Below, piece by piece: positions 41,701-50,590 of a DNA stretch of 64,000 bases. Each line of letters begins with the position of its first letter. Position 1 is the stretch's first letter. Origin of the DNA: Actinostola sp. cb2023 (taxonomy: Eukaryota > Cnidaria > Anthozoa > Actiniaria > Actinostolidae); assembly GCA_033675265.1 (NCBI GenBank), contig JAUJYZ010000054.1:220795-284794 (forward strand). Direction: 5' to 3'. The position numbers and the translations under genes were made by a program. The notes beneath the pieces were generated by a model. It searched no databases. It was not told the DNA's origin and was given only the letters and a program-made list of their open reading frames with translations.

Positions 41701-42382
41701 GGTGAGAATTTGGTTGACCAATGCAGGTCCATCCTAGTGGTGTCAATCTAGCTATTGGTTCTCCAGTCTGTCCTTTTACTTCTTTGATGGAGTACAGCAA
41801 CTCAGCTTGATCCACACCGATGAGCAGATCTACAATAGGTCGAGGTCCTACTGTAGGAAATGTTATTGACTTCAAATGGTCCCACGCTTGTTTATGCTGG
41901 TTCCAATCAACAACATGCATGCTTCCAGTCACTCGCTCTGTAGTGTAGGCTGAGACGATGGAACTTGTTTTGCCATCCATGCTGCTTACCCGGAACTCAA
42001 CAAGTGAGGTATCTAGTTTCTCTTGGTTGTCGTTGAGGACGTTTACTGTTAGCTCCTGAGGTATTCCTTCCAATCCAAGTTCAGCAGCGACATCAGCGTT
42101 CAGATAACTCTTACTACTTGCATCATTGAGGAGGGCGTTTACTTTCACTCGTTTGGTTCCGTTGATCAAGTACACTGCTACTGTTCTTAGTGCTATAAGT
42201 TCTGTCGGTGCCACTTTTTCTGTCGCCATCATAATTGTGTGTGTCCTCTCTGTGCGCTCCCCTTCCGTGGCGGGGCCAGTTGGTTTTTGATGTCCCCTTA
42301 GTGTCGTCATGGAGCAGTCGATGATGGGATGACTTGCAAGCGTTGAGACCACATACTCTACTTCGTACACACGATGGTCCAA
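38663..42382 (-). CDS. BEL-1 pol: protease, RT, RNase H, integrase
   Basis: 1239 codons. In order: DUF1758 aspartic protease (residues about 65-220), where the active-site word reads LLNDASSKSY, i.e. Asn86 in place of the usual first Asp; a DUF1759-to-RT linker with WTCIGQ; RT (about 340-500) with CDIKEMYLQI and YMDD at 495-498; the Pao-specific A17 region with KTLGVSW; RNase H (FADAS at 672-676, SIPRLELMAAVVGLRLA); the H2C2 zinc site of integrase (HEQTLHGGTNKVL, CMEC); and the integrase core (VDYAGPF, SDNGTNFVGA, GVHEIMIKAAK). The last roughly 45 codons are out of frame with respect to the family. The N-terminal start is not natural: the frame simply opens after a stop, and the true polyprotein comes from upstream. 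Confidence 0.9.
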   Translation of the reverse strand: MDHRVYEVEYVVSTLASHPIIDCSMTTLRGHQKPTGPATEGERTERTHTIMMATEKVAPTELIALRTVAVYLINGTKRVKVNALLNDASSKSYLNADVAAELGLEGIPQELTVNVLNDNQEKLDTSLVEFRVSSMDGKTSSIVSAYTTERVTGSMHVVDWNQHKQAWDHLKSITFPTVGPRPIVDLLIGVDQAELLYSIKEVKGQTGEPIARLTPLGWTCIGQPNSHLGSAQTNYTYTCLTASNELNNLIRRFWDVEEFSSTELVKPEDKIANATVTESLTFADGHYCIGMPWKDNKPVLPDNYTMALRRLQNTEKRLQTSSQLGKDYDEVIQSYVKRGYIRKVSPEEKAPDEVWYLPHFPILRPDKATTKTRIVFDASARCKDISLNDIVYQGPKLQQDLFTVLLRFRRDPIALMCDIKEMYLQIKLKPEDRPYHRFLWRELETERAPDVFEFERVVFGVASSPFLAQFVAQYHAQQHQQEHPLAAETILQSTYMDDSMDSMPNIETAIELYKQLSQLWSSAGMYARKWLSNSQEVLRAIPTEDCATEVDLDQGELPVTKTLGVSWSPKEDEFKFLVNKSYDKYTSTKRGFLRRIATLFDPLGFLTPYVIRARILLQIMWANGIDWDEPLEEKLEAKAQEWFEELSELPELRIPRCLRHAAEVEDVTLHIFADASQEAYGAVLYARHRYKDGTVTCNLVASKSRVAPLHAVSIPRLELMAAVVGLRLAESVGPTLRISKSQWTFWSDSMNVLYWIRGQSRKFKPFVANRVGEIQKSTHPEQWRYVPTKQNPADHLTRGLSVSQLKDKECWWEGPPFLMLDNTEWPTNKLEVKERQDTEVRKQFRLQQDASNTFTSVTTENRLEPTRYSSWRRLTRTLARVLRFPGNCLSPPEQRELGVLSKEELLASEQHLINTAQEQAFKDEIKALKKGKGISESSKLLPLNPIIDQDGILRCNGRLCYADCLPWESRFPIILPKDHHITKLIIKECHEQTLHGGTNKVLAELSTKYWIIAAREAIRSWERECMECRRRKTIPLKPLMAPLPTIRTRMSLRAFSHASVDYAGPFITKQGRGKVRQKRYLCLFTCLGTRAVHLEVAYSLDTDSFLNAFFRMASRRGLPEEVLSDNGTNFVGAHNELEALKALDKEKIQDSTSTYGVKWHFNPPLAPHFSGVHEIMIKAAKKAIRAILGSADITDEELCQCSRWSRRSYQLETFDIPISQSHRYSSPYTKSLSAWPTGR

Positions 42383-42599
42383 AATGACCTACTCCAAGGC
42401 ATCTGAAGCACACTTTATGGTCTTTAACAATGTCCCACCGTCGATTAACTGCCATCTTTTTAAAGTCATCACAGGCCCAGAGTCCATGAGGTTTGGAACA
42501 TACTTGACATTTCTTTTTAAACTCGCCAATTGGGGTTTCATGCTGTGTTAATAGTGTTCTCCTTGTTGCAGATCTCTCTTTTCTAGCTGGTTCTTTCAA
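42123..42599 (-). CDS. BEL-1 zinc-knuckle segment
   Basis: 158 codons in a third frame, bridging gag and pol. It contains two Cys/His clusters (CQVCSKPHGLWAC; CFRCLGVGHFGPSCV) and the LNACKSSHHRLLH word typical of the zinc knuckle between DUF1759 and the protease. It begins with TTG, not ATG, so it is a segment of a broken polyprotein and not a gene of its own. It runs about 260 bp beside the start of the pol frame; family similarity switches frames near 42250-42300. Confidence 0.8.
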   Translation of the reverse strand: MKEPARKERSATRRTLLTQHETPIGEFKKKCQVCSKPHGLWACDDFKKMAVNRRWDIVKDHKVCFRCLGVGHFGPSCVRSRVCGLNACKSSHHRLLHDDTKGTSKTNWPRHGRGAHREDTHNYDGDRKSGTDRTYSTKNSSSVLDQRNQTSESKRPPQ

Positions 42600-42615
42600 T
42601 ACCCCTGATATTGTT

Positions 42616-44301
42616 TCAGAGGCTGAGGTCAGGAACTCTGATTCTCGTGGTGAATTCTCTCAGTTGTTCCACAGTCTCATCTTGGTGCTTATCGTTGATC
42701 CATTGCTTATACTTTGCAAGGAGATTCTTATTTAACTTTCGCAGGAGTGTGATGTAGAGAGAGCCGCTCCCTAATTCTGCGTCTTGGCCTGCATCCTTTA
42801 GATTTACAACTATCACATCTAGCAGTTCAGCTAATCTCTCAAGGTCCTTTTCATTTCCTTCTCTTACAGGCTTGAATGTGTTCATTTCGTCTAGGCGGAG
42901 AGTGAGGGCTCTTCGTACACCACCATACTTGCGTTCTAATCTGGTTTTTGCTGCTTCATACGCTGCTGGTGAATATCCTAAATTATCGACTACTCTCAAG
43001 GCATCATCTTGAAGACACTCTCGTAGCCGCAATAACTTGTACTCAGGGGTTGCCTTGGCTTTGTCAACACAAGCATAGAATGCTGCCTTCCAACTTTCAT
43101 AGTTCTTTATGTTGCCTGAGAACTTTGGGATATTCACTCTGGTCAATAAGGTTGAAGCATCATTACCAAGTTGAGTCATTGTGGAGTTGGTTCTACACGC
43201 TGCGGTATTTGTCACACACTGCTTTTGGAGTTGTAATTTACTAGTTGATTGGGTCAGTTGGTGGTCAGCAGCGACTGGCATAACATTTGGTACGGATGTA
43301 CCTGTCGCAGCTGACACAGCGTTTGACACAGGGGGCAATGTAGCTTGAGGTACATAAACTTTATCAACACCGTCTATATTTGATGTACCCATAGCAACTG
43401 ATCCAGCACTTGACACAGAGGGCAATGTAACTTGAGGTACATAAACTTTATCAACACCATCTATATTTGATGTACCCATAGCAACTGATCCAGCACTTGA
43501 CACAGAGGGCAATGTAACTTGAGGTACATAAACTTTATCAACACCGTCTATATTTGATGTACCCATAGCAACTGATCCAGCACTTGACACAGAGGGCAAT
43601 GTAGCTTGAGGTACATAAACTTTATCAACACCGTCTGTATTTGATGTACCCATAGCAACTAATCCAGCACTTGACACAGAGGGCAATGTAGCTTGAGAGA
43701 AATCAATTTCGCCAACACTGTCTATGTTTTGTGTAGCAGCTGCTGACACTTGAGGGTTGATAGGAGTTGAGGTAACTTTAGGTAGTGGCAAAACTGGTGC
43801 AGTGGTAGTATTAAATGTTTCAGATAGCGGTGTTTTATTTTTAGCTGTGTCTTTTTCGAGTTCTTGTTGGAGTTTCTTTTGATATTCTTCAAGTGTTTTT
43901 TCAAGGTCCTTAGTAATTCTTTCAATTTCTTTCTCTTGTTTATTCACTTCATCTTGAAGTTTCTTCGTTTGGGGTTCAGTGGTCGTTTGTTTACTCGGTG
44001 ACAAGGCTGATTCGTCAAGATATCCTCGTACGAGACGCTCTGTCGTGTCAAAGTCTCGCTCTACAGCTTCCAGTTCGTCTGATATTTCTCTAAGTTTGGT
44101 TCCGTCGTCAGATTCTTCATAATATGTCATTAACTGTTCACAAGCCTTGAGAACATCGTCAAATGCATCGGTAAAATGGTCTAATCTTTCCATAACTTGT
44201 AATCGTGAAGACAGTCCGCCTTCCATGGTCATAAACAGCCGTGTTCTAGCTCTTGTAAAGGCTCCTTTTACCTTTGCTTTTTCCTTTTTTAGCTTCTCCA
44301 T
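42616..44301 (-). CDS. BEL-1 gag with DUF1759, 561 aa
   Basis: The ATG at 44301 lies about 40 bp after the 5' LTR. The protein opens with a basic word (KLKKEKAKVKGAFTRARTRL), as is usual for Pao gag starts, then a long charged helix (about 100-165). Five near-identical 29-residue repeats (DGVDKVYVPQ, TLPSVSSAGS) follow, then DUF1759 (VNIPKFSGNIKNYESWKAAF; LRLRECLQDDALRVVDNLGY; AAKTRLERKYGG). It ends at a TGA, after which the homologous sequence continues in another frame. Gag forms the particle and binds the RNA. Confidence 0.9.
   Translation of the reverse strand: MEKLKKEKAKVKGAFTRARTRLFMTMEGGLSSRLQVMERLDHFTDAFDDVLKACEQLMTYYEESDDGTKLREISDELEAVERDFDTTERLVRGYLDESALSPSKQTTTEPQTKKLQDEVNKQEKEIERITKDLEKTLEEYQKKLQQELEKDTAKNKTPLSETFNTTTAPVLPLPKVTSTPINPQVSAAATQNIDSVGEIDFSQATLPSVSSAGLVAMGTSNTDGVDKVYVPQATLPSVSSAGSVAMGTSNIDGVDKVYVPQVTLPSVSSAGSVAMGTSNIDGVDKVYVPQVTLPSVSSAGSVAMGTSNIDGVDKVYVPQATLPPVSNAVSAATGTSVPNVMPVAADHQLTQSTSKLQLQKQCVTNTAACRTNSTMTQLGNDASTLLTRVNIPKFSGNIKNYESWKAAFYACVDKAKATPEYKLLRLRECLQDDALRVVDNLGYSPAAYEAAKTRLERKYGGVRRALTLRLDEMNTFKPVREGNEKDLERLAELLDVIVVNLKDAGQDAELGSGSLYITLLRKLNKNLLAKYKQWINDKHQDETVEQLREFTTRIRVPDLSL
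43305..43720 (-). repeat. 87-bp in-frame repeats in BEL-1 gag
   Basis: Five consecutive 87-bp units (for example GGCAATGTAACTTGAGGTAC on plus) with few changes, each encoding 29 residues. An internal minisatellite like this is not part of the usual gag. Confidence 0.9.
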
Positions 44302-44322
44302 GTTGTTAGCTGTTTAACCTCG

Positions 44323-44333
44323 CTCTGCTACCA
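44323..44333 (-). promoter_or_regulatory. BEL-1 primer-binding site, initiator tRNA-Met type
   Basis: TGGTAGCAGAG on the minus strand, 6 bases after the 5' LTR. It matches the complement of the 3' end of animal initiator tRNA-Met for 11 bases and then diverges. Confidence 0.6.
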
Positions 44334-44339
44334 TTTTTA

Positions 44340-44523
44340 TGTGCCGAATTCACACACAAAAAGACTACTAAAATACTTGTTTTCCGAGGAACATTTTTTA
44401 TTCTTGTAAACTCGGCCGCGTGGTTCTCAAACCAACACTGCGCATGCGTAGGAATACACAGGTATCCCGATTCCACAGGGAACCCAATAACTTTTAACAA
44501 TGAATAATAAACTCTTCTGAACA
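44340..44523 (-). repeat. BEL-1 5' LTR
   Basis: The second copy of the 184-bp LTR. It carries GTTTATTATTC and other AT-rich words that could serve as promoter and polyadenylation signal. Confidence 0.93.
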
Positions 44524-44552
44524 GTGGACAACCTTAATGACATTGACTGTAT
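44524..44552. mobile_element. Right end of the MITE split by BEL-1
   Basis: GTGGACAACCTTAATGACAT, then TGACTGTAT, equals the inverted terminal repeat of the Tc1/mariner MITE family at 21267. Confidence 0.7.
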
Positions 44553-47110
44553 ATTATATCTATTATATTCTTGAAAAGTTCATCAAACCGACATTTGTTG
44601 AAAATAAGTTTTCCTATCATCTCTACATTATAAATTTGTTAATAAATATTATACTACTGCCTTGTTTATATATTATCAACTGTTACAACTTACCAGCATT
44701 TACTTACAAATCCACGAGTTGGCCACAGGGTGCCTTTGTTTCCTCATTACTTTTACATGCAACCGTTAATTTGCCATTCCGCAAAAACTGTGTATGTCTT
44801 GTTCTCAACCTCATTAATAATTCATGAGCAATTGATCCAACCGAGTTGGTTGAATCTGTCACATGCATGGATCTATATACCATGAGACATATACTGATGA
44901 ATAAAACATCAGTGTCTGTATCAGCGATACAGTGATACTGCTGTTGTAGGATTCCTGACCGCTTTTTAGGTGGGAATTCAAATGTGTTTTGAAAGTAGGT
45001 AAAACAATCACTTCAGTAATTTTCATGTCAGTTTTCGTGCATCGTATGTCATGTGGGCAAAGTCTTCAAACATGTCTTCATAAGTTATGGAATGTAAACA
45101 GATTATATTTGGCAGAAATACGACGTTAATTAGTAGCTTTGGACACACAGAAAAACAATCATGAACGGCTTAAATAAATGGAAGTTCAGGTCAGGTGGAA
45201 TTATATGCATATTTTGGTAGGTACGCCTAAATCCGACCACAAATCACATACAAAACAGAGCGAGAAAAGTGAAATACCTGAAACGGAAGCTTGAGTTTTC
45301 TGGAACTTTCCGATCGGAATTACACATACAAGCGGATTTTCAAAGCGGATTTTCCAGTTTATACGGGTAAATGGTCATTGCGGGTGCAGGAGAGACCCGT
45401 TATACAGGGTTCCCAATGAAGTAGAGGAGGGTCTTTTTTCGGTCTCTTTACAATTTATCTTTACAGTCTTTTCATATAGAATTACTTTAAAGTCCTTTAT
45501 TATAGCAATGCGGAAAAATATTAGTTAAAATGATGGAAGATAATGTAAAACTTACACAGCAATTCCTGCTTATTTATGGCCGGAATTTAGGGCAACCTGG
45601 TCGAACATAGTGCATCTACCTCGATCAATATTTTTGAATATAACAAGCTCAATGTTGAAGTGAAACAAATGTCAATTTGTGACAAGGTAAGTGAAAGAAC
45701 AATCTTGCCTTTGACTGATTTTTAGAGAGCCACTATTTTTCTAAAGAAAGATACAGCGATTAATGCAAAAAGCGGCCGGATTTAGGGCAACGCACTGTAC
45801 ATGTACTTTTCAATTTCTGTCGGAAGCTTACCACAAAGAAGAACATCATGCAAGCTCAGAAGAAGGGCTAAATCAGGGTTCTGGTTCAACTCCCAGATTG
45901 TTCAGCTTCGCCTCGCTGCTGGGTTTGAACCAGTAGTGTGAATGTATGTTTCCGTAGTGTTTGTACTAGGGGACCCCTGGCGTGAGTTAAACTCCGTAAG
46001 TCCGAACGTATGTTTCTGTAGTGTTCGTACTAGGGGACCCCTGGCGTGAGGTTAAACTCCGTATGTCCGAACGTATGTTTCTGTAGTGTTTACTAGGGGA
46101 CCTCTGGCGTGGGGTTAAGCTTTGTAAGTCCGAACGTATGTTTCTGTAGTGTTCGTACTAAGGGGCCTCTTGCGTGAGGTAAAGGTCTGTAAGACCGAAC
46201 ATATGTTTCTGTAGTGTTCGTACTAGGGGACCTCTGGCGTGAGGTTGAACTCCGTAAGTCCGAACGTATGTTTCTGTTGTGTTTGTACTAGGGGACCTCT
46301 GGCGTGAGATTAAACTCCGTAAGTCCGAACGTATGTTTCTGTAGTGTTCGTACTAGGGGACCTCTGGCGTGGGGTTAAACTCCGTAAGTCCGAATGTATG
46401 TTTCTGTGGTGTTTGTACGAGGGGACCTCTTGCGTGTGGTTCAACTCCGTAAGTCCGAACGTATGTTTCCATAGTGTTTGTACTAGGGGACCTCTGGCGT
46501 GGGGTTAAGCTCCGTAAGTCCGAACGTATGTTTCTGTAGTGTTCGTACTAGGGGGCCTCTGGCATGAAGTAAAGCTCTGTAAGTCCAACCGTATGTGTCT
46601 GTAGTATTTGTTCTAGGGGACATCTGGTGGTTGATCCAGAACCCCCATTACCCCATCTTCTAAGCTTGATGAAGCTTCACATATCTTGACTTTTCAATAA
46701 GATTGTAAATGCAGTGAAAAGTTTAAATGAACTCTTGAAATCACAATCCTACAGTTGAATCCAGAAACAATGTTCATTCAAATCTTCTTTCCCACTAACC
46801 TTCAGCATAACAGTTCTAAAATCTAAGGTGCATTAGCGTACACATGAGAATATTATGTTTGAGACACTTGATTGACTACACTCAGACTCATGGCCACACG
46901 TCTTCATAACAACTACACCCTGTACCAACAGCAATTTGGCAACATTTTTATGAACTCCAATATTTGTAAGCAGAATAATTGAAAGGCACTCTGTGGCCAA
47001 CTCGTGGATTTGTAAGTAAATGCTGGCAAGTTGTAACAATATTATTGATAATATATTAAGAAGGCAGTAGTATAATATTTATTAACACATTTTAAATGTA
47101 GAGATGATGA
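44553..47110. mobile_element. Probable 2.5-kb TIR element enclosing a minisatellite
   Basis: 44608-44735 (CATCTCTACATTATAAATTT, TAATAAATATTATACTACTG, CAGCATTTACTTACAAATCC, CGAGTTGGCCACAG) is inverted at 46985-47105 with about 90% match, giving arms of about 125 bp. Between them: a dispersed repeat at 44820-44930 shared with 15590-15715, AT-rich filler to 45890, a CAGCTTCGCCTCGCTG hairpin at about 45903, and the 65-bp array. No coding region is seen. Confidence 0.55.
45950..46630. repeat. About 65-bp minisatellite, about 10 units
   Basis: The unit starts GTCCGAACGTATGTTTCTGT and continues AGTGTTCGTACTAGGGGACC, TCTGGCGTGAGGTTAAACTC, CGTAA. Copies differ by point changes and a few single-base indels. 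Confidence 0.9.
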
Positions 47111-48052
47111 GAGAATACATCTTTTTGACATTTGTATGGCCAGTCTGCACAGCGATGAGTAAAAATACTTTGGTTCTCTTTGTAGGTTTACTTATATGTT
47201 TGGGCTTCCTGTATTTCAAAATGGCGACCTGCTGCCTTGTGATGAGTGATAAATAATGATTTGAATTCACCTGATACACGTCTTTGTTTTCGTCACCTTT
47301 CATCAAAAGTCAATCTTTAATATTAGGACTACTAAATAATATAATGGAGGAGATTTGTGCACAGTAAAGGGATTTTAGGCCAGCTTAAATCACTGAAGGC
47401 GAGGTTTATATAAGTATTCAAGTATTTGCCATCAATCGTAGTAGCAACTTTTATGGCTTCAACTCTGATAAATGACTGTAAATATACACTCTCTTTCTAG
47501 TATAACATATAGATGTGTGGACGACCAGCTATTCATTTGTTTATGTTCTAGCACTCTCTTCATCCTACCAGTACACGGCTGGTATAAAGTGGTAGATAAT
47601 CTCACCAAATATTCACTTGTTAGTCGCTATGAACATGTAGAACCTTCACTTTCTTTAACACATTTCTTTTCTGAGCTAGTGTACGCACATTGTATATTCG
47701 TCAAAGACCAAAGAGTATGTGGTCAAGCACCATGAAATTAATGACGTCTTACTACCGCTGGTCATAATATTAGAAACGTCATGCCTATGGGTATCCTGGA
47801 TAATTGGCCAATATTTGTCCTCTTTGACAACTTTTCTTTTGAACATTCATAATATTTTCTTCAAAAACAACATATTCACAGGAATTATGTTTTAGCAGTT
47901 GTTTTCTTATAATTTTACAGGAATTTAGCCAGTTTTTCAGTTTAGGTCAGGAATCCCAAAGACTATATAACACATTGCGTATGTGTGAAACAATGCAATC
48001 GTACAAAACCCCATACTTTTGCTAAACACACCACATTGATAATATTTATATG
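47111..48052. repeat. Dispersed repeat family C copy and spacer
   Basis: 47365-47585 is the inverse of 35815-36030. AAAATGGCGACC at 47218 opens only ten codons. TTTGGGCTTCCTGTA at 47200 carries the recurring short motif. Nothing coding is supported. Confidence 0.5.
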
Positions 48053-48137
48053 TAATACCATGACAATTTGGGAAATTAGTGATTAAATTTCCCGCAAGCC
48101 GGGGGAATTTAATCACTAATTTCCTGAATTGTCATGG
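48053..48137. repeat. Hairpin element invaded by BEL-2
   Basis: ATACCATGACAATTTGGGAA, then ATTAGTGATTAAATT, is mirrored as AATTTAATCACTAATTTCCT, then GAATTGTCATGG. The last bases of the palindrome (GGTAT) continue at 55052 after the retroelement. Confidence 0.75.
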
Positions 48138-48376
48138 TGTAAACAATAGGACCTTTCGACTTTAATTATTCCAATCCATGACATTCGAACTAACTGGCTT
48201 AACAACAACCTTTTACCATGACTTGACTTGTCCTTTGTCCATTTGTGTGGTCGTAACTTCGGTGAAGCACAGAAAAACGTACTTACACAACGACTTACAA
48301 AATTAACTACAACGATCGCAGTAAAAATCACGTGACCAAAATGTGCTGCCAAAAACATGGTAACGAGGCCGCTACA
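48138..48376 (-). repeat. BEL-2 3' LTR
   Basis: 239 bp with TG...CA ends. GGGGTGGAG just inside (48377-48388) is the likely polypurine tract. Confidence 0.92.
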
Positions 48377-48472
48377 CTCCACCCCATGCACACATTGTGT
48401 AGCATGAAATAACTAGGCCTCTATACATTTCAAAACTACGCAGTTCAATCACTAAACGTATTTGTCAAAGTT

Positions 48473-50551
48473 CTACTGGTTCTTTGAACTGTTCTTCTCT
48501 GGGGAGAGGTTGTGGGCTTCTTCAAGTAAACAAAGCTTCTGAATGGGTCGTAAGAAGGTTGACGTCTTCGTCTTCACTTCTACCTTTCGCACTAAACCGT
48601 CAGAGCTTGGGAAAACATTAATGATTCGACCTAGGTGCCACTTGCCTCGGGGTAGGCATTCATCCACTAACAGTACAAGGTCACCAACCTCAGTGTTCTG
48701 TTGGGGCGTGGTCCACTTTTGTCTCTCTTGAAGAGCGGGTATGTATTCCTTTAGCCAGCGCCCCCAAAAGTGAGTGGCTAAGATCTGTACCTGTCTCCAC
48801 CTTTTCCTTGAATATATATCGTCCCTTGTAAAACATCCTGGAGGCAAAGCCTGTACTGGTTTCTGTAACAATAGGTGGTTTGGCGTTAATGGTTCATAAT
48901 CATTTGGATTATCAGAGATTGCACAGAGTGGTCTAGAGTTCATAATACATTCAACTTCCGTGAAGACCGTTGCGAGTGTCTCTTCATCAGCTAGACTTTC
49001 TCCAAGTATGGCCCTGAGTGCTGTTCTGATACTCCGTATGAGTCTTTCCCAAACACCGCTAGCATGTGATGCCTTTGGTGGCTGGAATACCCAATGACAT
49101 CCTTTCTGTAACAGCTCATCATTGATTTGGTGAATGTTCCAGTTCTCAATCGCTTGTTTAATCTCCCGTTCAGCACCCACAAAGTTCGTTCCGTTATCGG
49201 AATGCATAGTCTTTGGAGGTCCTCTTCTGTTGATAAACCTCCTCAAAACATTGATGAAGCAGTCAGACTCTAAAGATGTTGCTAATTCCAGATGTACAGC
49301 TCTCGAGTTGAAGCACGTAAATATGACTCCCCAGCGCTTAACGACTGCTCTCCCTCTTTTGACACTTAGAGGGCCAAAATAGTCCACGCCCAAATGGGTG
49401 AAACATGGCTCGTACGCTGTAGTACGGATGGCTGGAAGGGGTGCCATTAGTTGTTGCATAGTGGTTGCTCTTTGTCTCTTGCATTTTAGACACGAACGCA
49501 CAATATTACGTACAGCTGAACGTCCATGGGGTATCCAGAAGCGCTCTCTAAGGTGTGCCAGTATGTGATTCTGTCCTGCATGTGCTAACCTTTCGTGAAA
49601 GTGGGTAATCAGCAGTCGCGACACATGGTGCATTGGTGGCAGGATCATGGGAAACCTTGCGTCAAATGTGATAGGAGCTTCTGTGATGCGACCTCTTACT
49701 CTTAAGATGCCATCACTCAAATTTGGTCTGAGTTTGCTGAGCGAACTTGAAGACTTGGCACTATCCTTTACTTTGAGAGTCTCGATCTCCTCAGCATAGG
49801 TTTCTCTCTGAACTAACTTTACTATGGACAATGTTGCTCTTTCAATGTCTGCTGGTGAGAGGTACTTAGCAACACCAATGTCAGTAGAACCTTTATTCTT
49901 TTGACTCTGCAAGTACTCTTTGAACTTTAACAGCCATGCTATCTTCCTTTGAAGTACTGACCAAGACGAATACTTCAATAGTAGCTCATGCAAGTTATCT
50001 GGTAATGCCATAGCAAATATGGGTTTGTCGTTCTTTACTTCTGGGTCACTTTCAGGCAAGGCCTCGATCTCAAGACTTGGCCACTCAGGCTCGTTTTCCA
50101 ATAAGAACGCAGGTCCTGTGAACCATCTTTCACTGTCCAACAACGCTTGTGCTGACAGACCTCGTGAAGCATCATCTGCCGGATTCATTAGTCCTAGGCA
50201 ATGCCTCCACTGGTCTGGTTGCGATGCACACCTTATCTCTGCTACCCGATTGGCAACGTACGTCTTGAATCTGCGTGACTCATTATTTATGTACTGGATG
50301 ACGATCCGCGAGTCTGTCCAGAAGAACGCTGATGATATTGTCAGGTTGATTTCTTTCACAATCATGCTATGTACACGCACAGCGATGGTAGCAGCTTGTA
50401 GCTCGAGCCTTGGAATAGACACATATTGCAGGGGGGCAGTACGACTCTTAGATGTGATGAACGCACACTCCACTGTCCCATTCGCTGCTTCCTTTCGCAA
50501 GTACGAGACTGTCCCATAGCCATATTCTGAGGCATCACAAAAGTGATGCAA
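48473..50551 (-). CDS. BEL-2 pol second half: RNase H, integrase, DUF5641
   Basis: 692 codons. In order: RNase H (HHFCDASEYGYGTVSYLR at the start, SIPRLELQAATIAVRVHS, then FWTDSRIVIQYI); the integrase zinc site (HERLAHAGQNHILAHLRERF, CLKC); the integrase core with VDYFGPL, HLELATSLESDCF, SDNGTNFVGA and GVWERLIRSI; and DUF5641 (RKRWRQVQILATHFWGRWLK, LPRGKWHLGRI). It is in the same frame as the upstream part and separated from it by one TGA at 50591-50593. The DDE residues look intact. It ends about 100 bp before the 3' LTR. Confidence 0.92.
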   Translation of the reverse strand: MHHFCDASEYGYGTVSYLRKEAANGTVECAFITSKSRTAPLQYVSIPRLELQAATIAVRVHSMIVKEINLTISSAFFWTDSRIVIQYINNESRRFKTYVANRVAEIRCASQPDQWRHCLGLMNPADDASRGLSAQALLDSERWFTGPAFLLENEPEWPSLEIEALPESDPEVKNDKPIFAMALPDNLHELLLKYSSWSVLQRKIAWLLKFKEYLQSQKNKGSTDIGVAKYLSPADIERATLSIVKLVQRETYAEEIETLKVKDSAKSSSSLSKLRPNLSDGILRVRGRITEAPITFDARFPMILPPMHHVSRLLITHFHERLAHAGQNHILAHLRERFWIPHGRSAVRNIVRSCLKCKRQRATTMQQLMAPLPAIRTTAYEPCFTHLGVDYFGPLSVKRGRAVVKRWGVIFTCFNSRAVHLELATSLESDCFINVLRRFINRRGPPKTMHSDNGTNFVGAEREIKQAIENWNIHQINDELLQKGCHWVFQPPKASHASGVWERLIRSIRTALRAILGESLADEETLATVFTEVECIMNSRPLCAISDNPNDYEPLTPNHLLLQKPVQALPPGCFTRDDIYSRKRWRQVQILATHFWGRWLKEYIPALQERQKWTTPQQNTEVGDLVLLVDECLPRGKWHLGRIINVFPSSDGLVRKVEVKTKTSTFLRPIQKLCLLEEAHNLSPEKNSSKNQ

Positions 50552-50590
50552 TTGGAATGCTGCTCCTGTTGTGCAACCGTTGACAAAGTA

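Larger units (their letters stand above)
38094..44523 (-). mobile_element. BEL-1: BEL/Pao LTR retrotransposon, 6430 bp
   Basis: LTRs of 184 bp (38094-38277 and 44340-44523) start TG and end CA when read on the element's own strand and show no difference by eye. GTGGA flanks both ends (38089-38093, 44524-44528). The order on the minus strand is 5' LTR, primer site, gag/DUF1759, zinc knuckle, DUF1758 protease, RT, RNase H, integrase, DUF5641, purine tract, 3' LTR. The identical LTRs indicate a very recent insertion, yet the reading frames are broken. It sits inside the right arm of a Tc1/mariner MITE. Confidence 0.95.

Noticed and set aside
38386..43244. Plus-strand frames up to 143 codons opposite BEL-1, and similar ones opposite BEL-2 (48543-52031)
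   Set aside because: Shadows of the retroelement coding strand.
48116..48391. 91-codon frame and its copy at 54830-55024
   Set aside because: Lies in the BEL-2 LTRs; no coding meaning.
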